Positions 25,794 through 35,856 of a stretch of 64,000 nt of DNA are shown piece by piece (position 1 is the stretch's first letter; every line of letters begins with the position of its first letter). The stretch is taken from NCBI RefSeq assembly GCF_900604285.1, contig NZ_UWNY01000001.1, positions 1,307,774-1,371,773 on the forward strand, written 5' to 3'. The notes under the pieces were generated by a model. The model was not told the DNA's origin, searched no databases, and worked only from the letters and a program-made list of their open reading frames with translations. This stretch comes from Varibaculum vaginae (GTDB lineage: Bacteria > Actinomycetota > Actinomycetes > Actinomycetales > Actinomycetaceae). The position numbers and the translations under genes are program-made.

Positions 25794-27431
25794 CTAGGCA
25801 TCTTCACGACGACGCGAACGCATGTGCATCGCGGTGCCGCCAGCAACTAGGCCAGCGCCCAGCAAAGCGAAGATACCAACACCGATAGCACCAGTCTTCG
25901 GCAGATCGAACCAGCTACCAGAATCAGACTTCAAGACGTTCTCAATCGAAACTGTGTTCACAGTATCGGTCTTATCAGCCTTCACAGGAGTAACGTCTGG
26001 GGACAGCACATAACCGGTAGGAGCAGTAACCTCAACAAGGTAGAAATTAGTATCCAGCTTTACCTTCTCAGAAACAGTCAAACCGCCATTCTTTGATTCA
26101 AGAGCAATCTTAGAGGCTTTATTAGCACACTTATCAGCAGGGCGAGCCTTGTCGGCTGCACATGCGTCGGCATCAGCCTTGGTTGCGAAAGCCAAGAATT
26201 TTGCACCTTCTAGACCCTTAGCATTGTCTTCGGCAGCGATCTTCTTGATCTGGAACTTACCTAGTTTAGTTTCTACAACACCTGGACCCGGACCTGGCGT
26301 AGGAGGAGTAACCGGGTCAGGAGGGGTAACACCAGGAATATTGGGGTTGTAGCCAGGAACATAACCAGCAAGGTTAGTTACCTTGTCAGGAAGATTAGCG
26401 CTGTCCTTTAGGGTCAACGCAACGTTCATCGAAACCTGAACTCCATCATCGTTATTCTTTGCACTGGCGATCTTGTCCAGACCAGCATCAGTGAATTTAA
26501 CAATGATGCGCTGACGATCAGCCGCTAGTCCCTTGGAGAATTTATCGTTAGCCTCTTCAGCAGCAATGACGCTAACAGTGTAATCGTCACCCTTAGTAAG
26601 AACAGTGGCGCCTACCTTTACCTCTGTTACCGCATCAGCAGAAATAGCAGCGTAAGCATTGGTCTGGGCATCATCGAAGACCGCAAAATCTTTGAAATCA
26701 GCTTTAGTCCAACCGGAGTCCGGCTTTGGCGCAATAGTTTTAGCGGCGGCAGTAATGGTGTAGACCGCAGTGTCGCCTGCACCGACAAAAGTATTCTCAT
26801 CAATTGACTTACCTAGAGCACCGGAAGCAACATCCGTGTTCTTTGGGAAGACATTCACATTGTAGTTGTAAACAGCGTTAGCTGAGTTATCACCAGTAAC
26901 CTGCGGAATGGTCATAAAGAATGTGGTGGTGCCAGCGTAACCTGCAGGAACTGTGGTCTCCACAACTTTATAAAGACCGATTGGCAGATCAGTGAAAGAT
27001 GCTTTACCGTCAGTGCCGGTCTTCTGCTCAGGCTTAGGAGTACCAAGTTCGTAAAGAGTAGTAGCTTCAGGTGTTTTGTTTAGCTGAGTGACAACCTTAG
27101 AGATGTCTTTCCAGCCTTCGAATTTCTTAAGATCAAACTCTTTCTTATCGGCTCCAACCTTTACCTTCGTTACCGGAGTAACAGTAAAGCCAGCACCAGC
27201 AACTGCGTTTTCAGTAGTAACGTCAGCCGGCGTGAGATCCTTATGCTGTTTGTTCTTTGCAGCCTCAGCGCCATCTTTCATCTTGTAGATGTTGATGGAG
27301 CCGGTCTGAGAACCGTCAACCCACGGGGCGTCCCCAGCAGCAGCGTTAGCATTAGCTGCTGAACCGAGACCTCCCACCAGAGTGATTACGCAGGCTGCGG
27401 CTAGCAGCTCGCGAAATAACTTCTTAGCCAT
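25794..27431 (-). CDS. Fimbrial shaft pilin, LPXTG, isopeptide-forming (FimA/SpaA type)
   Basis: 545 residues. There is a signal peptide (MAKKLFRELLAAACVITLVGG ... ANANA), then Ig-like CNA-B domains, a likely pilin lysine in VNVFPKN (the usual YPKN-type motif), a proline-rich hinge (TPPDPVTPPTPGPGPG), and a C-terminal sorting signal LPKTG plus hydrophobic span and RSRRRE tail. It matches type 1/2 fimbrial shaft proteins of Actinomyces. It sits between the large adhesin and the class C sortase on the same strand. ATG 27431 follows GGAAG; the longer frame upstream has no support. Confidence 0.9.
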   Translation of the reverse strand: MAKKLFRELLAAACVITLVGGLGSAANANAAAGDAPWVDGSQTGSINIYKMKDGAEAAKNKQHKDLTPADVTTENAVAGAGFTVTPVTKVKVGADKKEFDLKKFEGWKDISKVVTQLNKTPEATTLYELGTPKPEQKTGTDGKASFTDLPIGLYKVVETTVPAGYAGTTTFFMTIPQVTGDNSANAVYNYNVNVFPKNTDVASGALGKSIDENTFVGAGDTAVYTITAAAKTIAPKPDSGWTKADFKDFAVFDDAQTNAYAAISADAVTEVKVGATVLTKGDDYTVSVIAAEEANDKFSKGLAADRQRIIVKFTDAGLDKIASAKNNDDGVQVSMNVALTLKDSANLPDKVTNLAGYVPGYNPNIPGVTPPDPVTPPTPGPGPGVVETKLGKFQIKKIAAEDNAKGLEGAKFLAFATKADADACAADKARPADKCANKASKIALESKNGGLTVSEKVKLDTNFYLVEVTAPTGYVLSPDVTPVKADKTDTVNTVSIENVLKSDSGSWFDLPKTGAIGVGIFALLGAGLVAGGTAMHMRSRRREDA

Positions 27432-27522
27432 TTTTCTTCCTTTCAAATTTTTTTGACATCCCCTCGATGTCAATTGTTACCTGATTTTCAGGCCAGGCAC
27501 CTTCCGATGCCCCTTCTATGTG

Positions 27523-27559
27523 AGCGGCCAAGTGGCCGCTGTTTTCCACCGTCCGGTGG
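27523..27559 (-). other. Two adjacent hairpins between adhesin and shaft genes
   Basis: AGCGGCCA/TGGCCGCT (27523-27540) and CCACCG/CGGTGG (27546-27559) are perfect stems in the 191-base gap between the adhesin and pilin genes. Neither is followed by a T tract on the minus strand, so partial readthrough or an RNA processing/stability role is more likely than full termination. This would fit higher expression of shaft than tip subunit. Confidence 0.5.
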
Positions 27560-27622
27560 CTGTGCCTTGGCCGAGTAACCAGCCATTTTTCGAAAGTGCT
27601 CTGCTGGCACAAATTTTCAGAG

Positions 27623-30600
27623 CTATGCCGAGACTCTGCCTCGACGGTTTTGACGAAGGTAACTAAACCCAGTCAAAGTCACTATTAGCAAGGCCGCATA
27701 ACCGGCAAAGTAGTTAAGGCTGAATACACCGGTGCGGGGTAATTCACCTTGAACAACGTCGATAGTGATCGACTTACGCGCCCAATTGACACCCTCAATG
27801 GGCTTGCCAGTTGTATTGGCTTGCACTGTGCCGTCACTATTTAGGCGGTAGCCCTCGGCAACGGCGTAGACGTAACACTTGTATTTACCAACCTTGGCGT
27901 CATTAGCATTACCGTCAATATTCGCGGTTGTGCGTGCCTTATAACCCTCCAGAGCTATCTGGTCGGCAGCAGGCGATTGAGCACCAAGCTTGGTGTTCAT
28001 AATCTTTACTGATGGGTCACCATTACGGTCAGTAGGTAAGCCATCAATGAACTCATCACCTGCAGTCTTTTGCGGTGGTGCACAAAGCGTCTGGACGTTA
28101 ATCTTGGCTGGACTCTCATGTGAGTAAGCCTCAACGTTCATCGGCCTGAACATCGGCGCGCCTTTAACGATGGTAGTTTCATCAGGCACCACGTCCAGCT
28201 CAAGAGCGCTGCGAACATTCAGCAAGAAAGTACGCTCACCAAGCCAGTTTTCCTGTTCACCAGTGGCTTCATTCAACGACTTGTCTGGGCTAAACCTTGT
28301 GGTATTGCGATCAAGGTTATTAGTTGCATCGGCGAAGTTCACATGGCACATGTATTTGCCAGATGCTATGCCTTGAGTAGCAAGAGTCAAGCGCCAAGGT
28401 GAATCATTTGAATTATCGGTCTCGAAGCTACCAGGAGTTGCTCCAGGGTGTCCTTGAACAGCAGTAATTCCTAGCAGCTTAGCCGCGGTAGTGTCTTCAA
28501 GGTATTCCTGGATAGCGCCTTCAGAGGCGTGCCGAACCTTGCGGGTATTGTTTCCGCTTTTCACGATCGGCGCACAGAACGAGCCGGTATTGAGGTTGAG
28601 GGCTGTCGGCTTGCCGGCGATCGCTACTGGATAGCTACCGTCACCGCCGTTGTCGGTTACCGTCAAACCATCAATATTCGTGTCGCTAGCGACCTTGCCG
28701 TTCTCCCCCAGATAAATCTGTTGATCTGGGATAACTCCAATCAACGGAGGTGTGGCATCTTCCACAACAACTTTGATTGGACGGGTGGCAACCTTACGCA
28801 CAGTTTTGCCGTTATCTATGCCCTGGTAAGACCACCGCGCAACGAAATCGTAAGTGCCGGGCTTGTTAAGTTTGCCGGATAGATATGCCGTGGTGGCATC
28901 TTGACTATTTTCGCGGTCAAGGCTAAGCACCGGCCAATTCTTGGCTTCATCTTCGCCAGGGACAGTTGCGTAGTCAAGGCGCAAACCACTCACCTTGTTT
29001 TTAACGTCAGGGAGTAGGCCTGCGAAAATCTTGTAGCGCTTATGCCCAGTCTTCGCATTTATCGACTTACCAACGTAGTTCTTTTCATCCGTTATCAGCG
29101 TGCCGGCCTCCGCTTGTACATTCAGTGCGGCCACCTCAGTCTGATTATCAGTGACCGTCATGATGTAGTTGGCAGTGGCAGTTGAACGATTGCCGTCAGA
29201 GTTCTCAACCGTGATAGTCACGGTTGCAGTAGTCTCCTCGGCCTTGGTTGGAGTACCAAAGAAGTAGTAACCATATGCCTGACAACCACGCTTAGCCGGA
29301 TCAGGGCTATTCGGATCACCAGGGGTTACGCACTTGCTCTGCAGGTTTGGTTGAATACCCTCTGGTGTGGAACCGCTAGTCACGTTAAGGTCTATCAGCC
29401 TCTGCGCACTGCCATCAGAGTTCTTACCCGTATTGAATTCAATCGGGCCCCAGTCTTCTGCAGGATTATCTACTGTGCCGTAGAAGTGATCTGGTTTGAT
29501 GCTCGGCGGTGCAGCGGGTTTACCCAACACTTCGATATTCATTATGAATGAGATCTGTTGGTTAGCACCATGATCAGACGAGTTGGTGCTAGTTGCCGTC
29601 ACCTTGTATTTGTAGATACCCAGCTCGGCATCTGAGGCAACCGTGCCGTCAAGTTTAATAATTCGCTTGTCGCAAGGGTTCTTTGATTGGTCGGCAGAAA
29701 GCAAACCATCCGAAGTGCCATTTAGACACACACCTTTAGTTGTTGCAGCTAGGTTTACGCCCTTTGGACGGTTATCACCAGTTGGCTCGAATTTTTCAAT
29801 CTGATAAGAGTAATCATTGCCATTTGGGCCGGCCAAGAACTTCAAATCGAAGTTATCGCCACGATGCACCTTATAGGTATCATTCTGATTCCACACAGTA
29901 GTGCCATCGGCAGGTACCTTTACGGTCTGGCCGTCTACCTCTTTATCGACCATCTTCGGGCTAAAATCACCAGCACCTGTCCAGGCGGAAATCACCGGAT
30001 TCTTTAACTCGACATTAGGCAGCACCTCAATGCGCCACGGCTCGGGAAGAGTAATACGGCTATTAGGTGTGGAGTTGCCATATTCTGGCTCATTAATTAC
30101 GTCAACTTGCAGGTCATGAATACCAAGTGGTGCTCCGTAGCGTAGGCGACCGGTAGGTTTGTTATTCGGGCCTCGTGGCTGGAAGACAGCATTTTTACCG
30201 TCCCACTTGTCAGGCAGTGAAGGTTCAAGCTTCTTATCGTATTTCTTTACGGTATCACCGTACCTAGGATCTCCTGAAGAGCTAGTACGATATTTATCCA
30301 TAAAGCTGCCTTTGGCATAGACCGGCACGCCGTCTGCTGTATCAGTGGAGACAACACAACCAACGCGTTCGGGGGGCAAGCCTTTATCGCGACGATACGT
30401 AACTGTGACGATGTCTAAACCTAGTTTGCGCCAAAGAGCTTCTTGCTCGTATCTAGGAATGAACTTCATCAGCTCACCACTCGCGGTTGAATAATCGTAA
30501 CCGCTGGAGGTAGTACCAGCAAGGCTGGTTCCATTGTGGTAACGGAAAATATATTTACAAAAGCTTCCGTCAACCTCCTGGAGCATCTTATCCATCTTGA

Positions 30601-33600
30601 ACTTTTTGGAACCATTATCCCAGTTCAGATCGTTATTCCATTGCTGGGAAGCCCAGTTGCCACCTGCAGTCAGGCCTGTGGAATCTTCAATGAAAGTACT
30701 CTGCGTTTCATTATATTTGGTAGCAACCCATCGGCCATCTAAGCCAACCGACTCGCCCCAGTGGAATTGGTGTGGACGCGGGTTAGACCAATTCTCGTTA
30801 TAGAACCTACGGGCGTTGTAGGGCACCAAGACAGCCTGTTTCGTCTGCGCCTTAGGTAACGGACGATCAACGTTTTTACCCTTATGGATAACTGGGTTGC
30901 CGGATGCATCCTTTAGCTCGTTGCCGTCTTTGTCTAGAACTTTTGTGCTATCCATCCACTCACGGCTGAGGTAATCGCCGGTTTTTTGTGTTTGATAATC
31001 AAAAGTTAGCACCTGGAGGCCAACATTCAGCTCAGCCTTATCTGCAGGCTGCACGCAGCCATCTGGCTTATTTAAGTTGTTGGCAATAACGCTTTGAGAA
31101 ATTGAGCCGTCTTGTTGACGCGTCACTTTCGGGCTACAAAGAACAACCTCTTGGTTTGGCATCTTCTCGCCACCGGGGCGAACCAGGAAATAGCCGGGGT
31201 TAAGGTCTTTTACTTCTGATTCCCAACGCTTACCATCACTTTTACGGTTACTCCACCAAGCAAGAGACTCATTTTTACCAACACCGCCGCCAGGCTTATC
31301 GCCCCAGACTAGAGTCGGCCACTTTTCCCCAGTATCACGAGAACCCGTGCCATAATATCTGCCGTTAGCCTTCACTCGCCAAACAATGTCTCGGAAGCCG
31401 TCGACTGGGGCGCCAGTCCTCTTATTAAAGAACTGCCAGGCACCGTAATCAATGTGCGCACTGGCACCAGCAGAATCAAATTGGCCAGAGGTTTGAACGC
31501 TGTTCTTTAATTTTGCGTCATTGTTCCAAACAACCAACTGGCCAGCGCGCTGCCTACCACCAGAAGCAGCATCGCTAAGCACACTACCAGGCCGATAATC
31601 TTTACCATCACGAACCTCAACACGAATTGGGCCGTTACGGAATAGCTCTTTTTCGATGCCATTTTTTTCTGAATCTATCACGCCGCTGTTTAAGTTACGC
31701 CGATAAGGCGTCAGATAAACTGGCGTGCCATATGGAGCACCATAGAGCTGTTGACAGGAGCCTTCCCCCTCGCCCTTTGCACAAGGAATATGGCAGAAAG
31801 CGCTATTGTCTTTATCTTGTTGACGGCTAGCATTACCCAAACCATCCAACTCACCTACCGTCGGGTTTTCCACACAATTTGTGCGGAAATCTGCTGCGCT
31901 AACCCGTATATTGGTATCAGGATCACCGTTGCCTTTGTTATACCTGCCTTTTGAGAAAGCCCCGTACTTGATGCGGTTGAATTGCGTGTAGCGGTCTTTA
32001 TCTTCAATTACTTCCGTGACGTAGGCGGCATTTTCTTCAGGAGTGTAGCCCAGGTGAATCTCGGTATTGGGCAGCACGATCTCCGGCTGATCCCACTCCC
32101 AACCGGCTGCTTTGTTACCGCTAGTTTCACACTGATTCTGGGAAAGAACAATCATCGAATCGGTATCTAGCGTCTTGTTATTACCGCTAAGAGTCAAGAT
32201 GCCACGGCCAGTCTTAGCTTCATCAACACGGATAGCTGCAAGCTCAGCACTGGTGAATGTCACCTGCTGAGTGCAAATACCACTATCTGCACAAGAAGGT
32301 GTGACGGTCTTAGAAATTTCACTTCCACCGCCATTTGGCTTGAAACTAAGTTTGTATTCGGCACCCTTGCGCAACCCCTTGAGGGTAACGGTAGCGTCGC
32401 CGGCAGACTTGCCATCTTCACCACAGGGCTTGCTGACCCCATCAATAAATGGCTCAGCAATTGTAAATGGGCGCTGATCTACAATCTCGTCTCGCGGCAG
32501 CGTCAGCCCTGGCAAGGGGTAGTTGTCATCGGCTGCAATCGGTTTAGCAACATCAAAATCGCTCTTGGACTTGGTGTGGACAAGGCGCATGATGTAATGC
32601 CCAGCCGGCATGTCTACCGGCACTCTCCACTCACCTTTGGCATTGTGCTTAAACTGATCTTTAATCGGCTCATAGCCACCAGAGGCATTCTTCTGCGTAT
32701 CTGGACGTATCTGCGAATCAACATCACGGCAAGTGGGTTTGCCGCCGGTAAGCTTTAACTTACCTTCAGAGTCTGCGGTACAAAGTTCCACGCGGTGCGC
32801 ACCTTCAGTGGCATCTCGAGATTCGCCTAGGTCAAGATAACTGGCATAGACAGTCTGGCCAGGTAGCGCAGTGCGGCTAGTCTTACCCTCTTGGGATTTG
32901 CCATATGCTTCATTGCGGGCATCCAAGGCTGCATTATTTTCGGCTTCCTCATCAGAACCTTTGATGATGTTTCCCGCGTAGGTGTAAACCTTGGAGTCAG
33001 TCACCCTAAACGGCGTGAGGTTAACAACATCGTATTCAGTTTTTGACCCAGGAACGACTTTGCCGCGGCGATCCTTTTGTGGTTCACGTTTAGAGACCAG
33101 CGCCATCTGGTAGTCGCCGGTCGGGAAATTCTCTGGAACCTGCATCTTGACTAAACCTTTGTCGAAGGTTTGCAGGTCTTCAGAGCTTACCCAATCCGGC
33201 GAAGAAAAATACCAGGCTCCTTGGTTTGAAGCGATATCGTCCCAACTACTACCTCGAGGCACAGCAACTAGACGATAGCTGAACCCAGGCATAGGCACCT
33301 TAACATCGGCCCAGACAGTCTTGGCATCTGTGCTTTCCTGCTTGGTGATATCGCGTTCGTTAGCCAAGATAGATTCTGTGGAGTATCGCGAATAACGCAC
33401 CTCAGGAAGAGTTGGTATCAGACCCAGGTTTAGCCCAGTGCCTTGCAGCTTATAGTCATCAAGGCCGGCAGTCTGCGTGCGCTCTCGCGGCAGAAAATCA
33501 GGTAAACAGTACCCTGTGCGGCTCTCACAAGCTGTGTCTGCAGCAGCAACACCGACACCCAATGGTACACCTGCGTTACCGTTGGCTGGACGAATCGTGC

Positions 33601-34954
33601 CATACCAGCCATTGTTACCAACTGCTGCGAAACCACCAGGCAGACCACTGCCAGTCTCACTGGCAGTCAAAATTCGGCTATCGTTTTTGAGTAGCTCTTC
33701 ATAAAGACCACGCGACTTGGCGCGTTCTGCGCCACCATCTTCAGCTTCTGGACGAGCCGGCCTATCAATCAGTGCTTGAATCTGCTTTTTAGCATGTTTG
33801 CGATCTTCCGGGCTTTCAATCGTCACCATAAACTTAGCTGGACTAACACCAGCAGAAGTAGGTCTGTTATGTATCTCAGAGACTTTGTCCCAGCCGATAC
33901 AGAAACTGCCATCAAGATCTGTGTAATCGTAGCGAGTCTGCAGAATTTTAGTGGGTTTACCTAAGCTATCTTGTGCATAAGTAGAAACAACAACACGCGC
34001 GCCAGGAACGGCTGGGTCTTTGGTTGCAGTACGGTCTTTATTACCCGGGGCATTGTCCCACCGATCAAAACGGAAAGTACGGTCAGCATAGACATGGCCA
34101 CACATGTAGAGGTTATTTCCCAGCGTGTTATCTTCCGGAGCCAAGTGACGCGAGGACGGCAGCCACTGATCCTCAGGCAGATGTTTACCTTTCTGGTCAT
34201 ACATATTGCCTACGGGGTCGCCCGGAGCTTGACGGCTAGCTGGATGGCCGTTCACTTCTGAGTTATCTATCGGATCATCGGCATTATCAGCGACCTTAGT
34301 TTTGGGGCGGTAAGCCATATTGAAATTAGAAATCGAACCATGAATGTAGTTCGTTGTACCCAACCAAGAAAGAGTTAGGGTATCGACCACGTTCCAGCGG
34401 CCACCACCGTTAAGACGCTTCGGAGTGAAATCTTTTAGCGCACCAGCTGGCTGAGCGTAGTTTGATTCATCAACCCACACGCGCACGCGGTCAAAGCGTT
34501 CGATTCTTACTCGCTTGTTTTCAACACCAGGTGGCAGATTGTAGGCTTCGCGCAAAGCGGGACGAAAGTTGAAAGTGTAATCACCATTTTCGTCAGTAAC
34601 AGCCTCAAATGGTGCTGGATTGCCATATTCATCGCGACCCATGATGACAGTGCCATCATATTTCACCAGCATCGCTTTCATCAGGACACCTTGAATCGGC
34701 CAGTCCTGCGGATAGATCCTAGTTGAACCGTTGTAAAACTCTGGATTATGGCGGTGGTCGTCGTACACCTTGCCCCTAATCGTGCCGGGTCGCCCGCCCT
34801 CTAAGCCATCGTTGCCCAGGGATCGCGGCGTCGTGAGCGCATCAGCAGGTGTAAGTGTTATCACCAGCAGGAAGCAAAGAAGGGTCGCTAAAAGCCCCTC
34901 CCCCCCCCTCATGCGGAAGATCCCCTGCTTAGCCCGAGGTACCCTCAAACGCAT
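27623..34954 (-). CDS. Giant LPRTG surface adhesin, putative fimbrial tip protein
   Basis: 2443 residues. Signal peptide near residues 15-42 (LLATLLCFLLVITLTPADA), an N-terminal carboxypeptidase-regulatory/SdrD B-like domain (TIRGKVYDDHRHNPEFYNG...), a very long region of strand-rich modules, several late Ig-like repeats (around AEVAALNVQAEAGT and GVIPDQQIYLGENG), and a sorting signal LPRTG-hydrophobic span-RQNRRGR. It is first in an operon with shaft pilin and class C sortase, so it is probably the tip or accessory adhesin. ATG 34954 has AAAGG upstream. The coding strand carries nine consecutive G (34900-34908) near codons 16-19, a candidate phase-variation tract. Confidence 0.87.
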   Translation of the reverse strand: MRLRVPRAKQGIFRMRGGEGLLATLLCFLLVITLTPADALTTPRSLGNDGLEGGRPGTIRGKVYDDHRHNPEFYNGSTRIYPQDWPIQGVLMKAMLVKYDGTVIMGRDEYGNPAPFEAVTDENGDYTFNFRPALREAYNLPPGVENKRVRIERFDRVRVWVDESNYAQPAGALKDFTPKRLNGGGRWNVVDTLTLSWLGTTNYIHGSISNFNMAYRPKTKVADNADDPIDNSEVNGHPASRQAPGDPVGNMYDQKGKHLPEDQWLPSSRHLAPEDNTLGNNLYMCGHVYADRTFRFDRWDNAPGNKDRTATKDPAVPGARVVVSTYAQDSLGKPTKILQTRYDYTDLDGSFCIGWDKVSEIHNRPTSAGVSPAKFMVTIESPEDRKHAKKQIQALIDRPARPEAEDGGAERAKSRGLYEELLKNDSRILTASETGSGLPGGFAAVGNNGWYGTIRPANGNAGVPLGVGVAAADTACESRTGYCLPDFLPRERTQTAGLDDYKLQGTGLNLGLIPTLPEVRYSRYSTESILANERDITKQESTDAKTVWADVKVPMPGFSYRLVAVPRGSSWDDIASNQGAWYFSSPDWVSSEDLQTFDKGLVKMQVPENFPTGDYQMALVSKREPQKDRRGKVVPGSKTEYDVVNLTPFRVTDSKVYTYAGNIIKGSDEEAENNAALDARNEAYGKSQEGKTSRTALPGQTVYASYLDLGESRDATEGAHRVELCTADSEGKLKLTGGKPTCRDVDSQIRPDTQKNASGGYEPIKDQFKHNAKGEWRVPVDMPAGHYIMRLVHTKSKSDFDVAKPIAADDNYPLPGLTLPRDEIVDQRPFTIAEPFIDGVSKPCGEDGKSAGDATVTLKGLRKGAEYKLSFKPNGGGSEISKTVTPSCADSGICTQQVTFTSAELAAIRVDEAKTGRGILTLSGNNKTLDTDSMIVLSQNQCETSGNKAAGWEWDQPEIVLPNTEIHLGYTPEENAAYVTEVIEDKDRYTQFNRIKYGAFSKGRYNKGNGDPDTNIRVSAADFRTNCVENPTVGELDGLGNASRQQDKDNSAFCHIPCAKGEGEGSCQQLYGAPYGTPVYLTPYRRNLNSGVIDSEKNGIEKELFRNGPIRVEVRDGKDYRPGSVLSDAASGGRQRAGQLVVWNNDAKLKNSVQTSGQFDSAGASAHIDYGAWQFFNKRTGAPVDGFRDIVWRVKANGRYYGTGSRDTGEKWPTLVWGDKPGGGVGKNESLAWWSNRKSDGKRWESEVKDLNPGYFLVRPGGEKMPNQEVVLCSPKVTRQQDGSISQSVIANNLNKPDGCVQPADKAELNVGLQVLTFDYQTQKTGDYLSREWMDSTKVLDKDGNELKDASGNPVIHKGKNVDRPLPKAQTKQAVLVPYNARRFYNENWSNPRPHQFHWGESVGLDGRWVATKYNETQSTFIEDSTGLTAGGNWASQQWNNDLNWDNGSKKFKMDKMLQEVDGSFCKYIFRYHNGTSLAGTTSSGYDYSTASGELMKFIPRYEQEALWRKLGLDIVTVTYRRDKGLPPERVGCVVSTDTADGVPVYAKGSFMDKYRTSSSGDPRYGDTVKKYDKKLEPSLPDKWDGKNAVFQPRGPNNKPTGRLRYGAPLGIHDLQVDVINEPEYGNSTPNSRITLPEPWRIEVLPNVELKNPVISAWTGAGDFSPKMVDKEVDGQTVKVPADGTTVWNQNDTYKVHRGDNFDLKFLAGPNGNDYSYQIEKFEPTGDNRPKGVNLAATTKGVCLNGTSDGLLSADQSKNPCDKRIIKLDGTVASDAELGIYKYKVTATSTNSSDHGANQQISFIMNIEVLGKPAAPPSIKPDHFYGTVDNPAEDWGPIEFNTGKNSDGSAQRLIDLNVTSGSTPEGIQPNLQSKCVTPGDPNSPDPAKRGCQAYGYYFFGTPTKAEETTATVTITVENSDGNRSTATANYIMTVTDNQTEVAALNVQAEAGTLITDEKNYVGKSINAKTGHKRYKIFAGLLPDVKNKVSGLRLDYATVPGEDEAKNWPVLSLDRENSQDATTAYLSGKLNKPGTYDFVARWSYQGIDNGKTVRKVATRPIKVVVEDATPPLIGVIPDQQIYLGENGKVASDTNIDGLTVTDNGGDGSYPVAIAGKPTALNLNTGSFCAPIVKSGNNTRKVRHASEGAIQEYLEDTTAAKLLGITAVQGHPGATPGSFETDNSNDSPWRLTLATQGIASGKYMCHVNFADATNNLDRNTTRFSPDKSLNEATGEQENWLGERTFLLNVRSALELDVVPDETTIVKGAPMFRPMNVEAYSHESPAKINVQTLCAPPQKTAGDEFIDGLPTDRNGDPSVKIMNTKLGAQSPAADQIALEGYKARTTANIDGNANDAKVGKYKCYVYAVAEGYRLNSDGTVQANTTGKPIEGVNWARKSITIDVVQGELPRTGVFSLNYFAGYAALLIVTLTGFSYLRQNRRGRVSA

Positions 34955-35047
34955 TCCAAACGCCCTTTCTTTTTTGCTTAGAACGGTGTCATAAGAAACA
35001 ACGCTCTTCCAAGGAGAGGTTCTCAAGCCTCGCATTAATTACCTTTA

Positions 35048-35075
35048 ACTATATTGAGCTAGTGAAAAAAATCAA
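35048..35075 (-). promoter_or_regulatory. Promoter of the fimbrial operon
   Basis: On the minus strand TTGATT (35070-35075) and TATAGT (35048-35053) are separated by 16 bases, giving a start near 35041 and a leader of about 87 bases before the adhesin ATG. The surrounding DNA (35036-35290) is very A/T-rich and holds no gene. Confidence 0.6.
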
Positions 35076-35296
35076 ATTTTCACAGAGGCTTTTGCAAAAA
35101 AACCGGCGTGTCCACTTTCCTTGAGCATGACAAATAGTTCCCAATTCACTATTTCAGAAGAAACTTAGCCGTGAAGAAAGAAAATTTTTATGAAACCAAA
35201 ACAAGATCCTTACAGTCGAAAAAGATTTTAATCCTTTTCAACAGAGGAAACTGCCTAAGCTCTAAAAGCACCTCTAGCGAACAAAGCTAGCTGATA

Positions 35297-35330
35297 CAAA
35301 AATGAGGGCCGTCGGGAAACCCGACGACCC
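35297..35330 (-). terminator. Terminator downstream of the S5-L15 chimera
   Basis: CGTCGGG (35310-35316) and CCCGACG (35320-35326) form a seven-base stem with a three-base loop, followed on the minus strand by a CCTCATTTTTG run. It is a standard intrinsic terminator, probably the original rplO terminator carried along with the duplicated fragment. Confidence 0.8.
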
Positions 35331-35347
35331 TAAATAATTATTTAGCC

Positions 35348-35850
35348 TTAGGCCTCGTTAACCGAGCCTCCAGCCTTCTCGATCTTCTCCTTAGCGCTGG
35401 TGGAGAATTTGTCAGCGGTAACCTTCACCGCGACGCTGATCTCGCCAGTGCCAAGCACCTTGACCGGGCGGTTAGCGCGGACAGCGCCAGCCTCACCCTG
35501 AACCGGGTGCGGGATAGTGCGCTGAATGCGGGGAACGTTAAAGAAGTTCTTCTTGGCCTCTTCGACGCCCTTGCTGATTGCTGTCGGAACTTCCTTCGAC
35601 TTGCCGTAGCCAACACCAACAGTGCCGTTGCCGTCGCCAACCACTACCAGAGCAGTGAAGCTGAAGCGACGACCGTCCTTAACAACCTTAGAAACTCGGT
35701 TGACGGTTACTACGCGCTCGAGGAAATCGTTCTTGTTGCGATCGTCCTGACCACGGCCCCGACGGTTGTCTCGGCCGCGAAGCGCGCGACGAACGTCATC
35801 GCCGCTGGCATCCTGAGCCTCGGTAATCTCTACAGCGCGGTCCAAGCACG
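35348..35850 (-). pseudogene. Chimeric ribosomal protein: S5 N-terminus joined to L15 C-terminus
   Basis: The frame reads as S5 (RpsE) from [13 protein letters not shown] through [19 protein letters not shown] and [18 protein letters not shown] to [14 protein letters not shown]. It then continues directly as the C-terminus of L15 (RplO): [18 protein letters not shown]...[20 protein letters not shown]. The S5 C-terminal domain, all of L30 (rpmD) and most of L15 are missing in frame. Where S5 should start, the codon is ATT (in GAG-ATT-ACC-GAG) rather than ATG; the frame is open to 35932 but that extension matches no ribosomal protein. This is best read as a deleted second copy of the spc operon. 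Confidence 0.82.
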
Positions 35851-35856
35851 AGTGAA

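Noticed and set aside
27424-27612. 62-codon ORF between adhesin and shaft pilin
   Set aside because: It consists largely of the two hairpins and overlaps the pilin start; no ribosome site or family.
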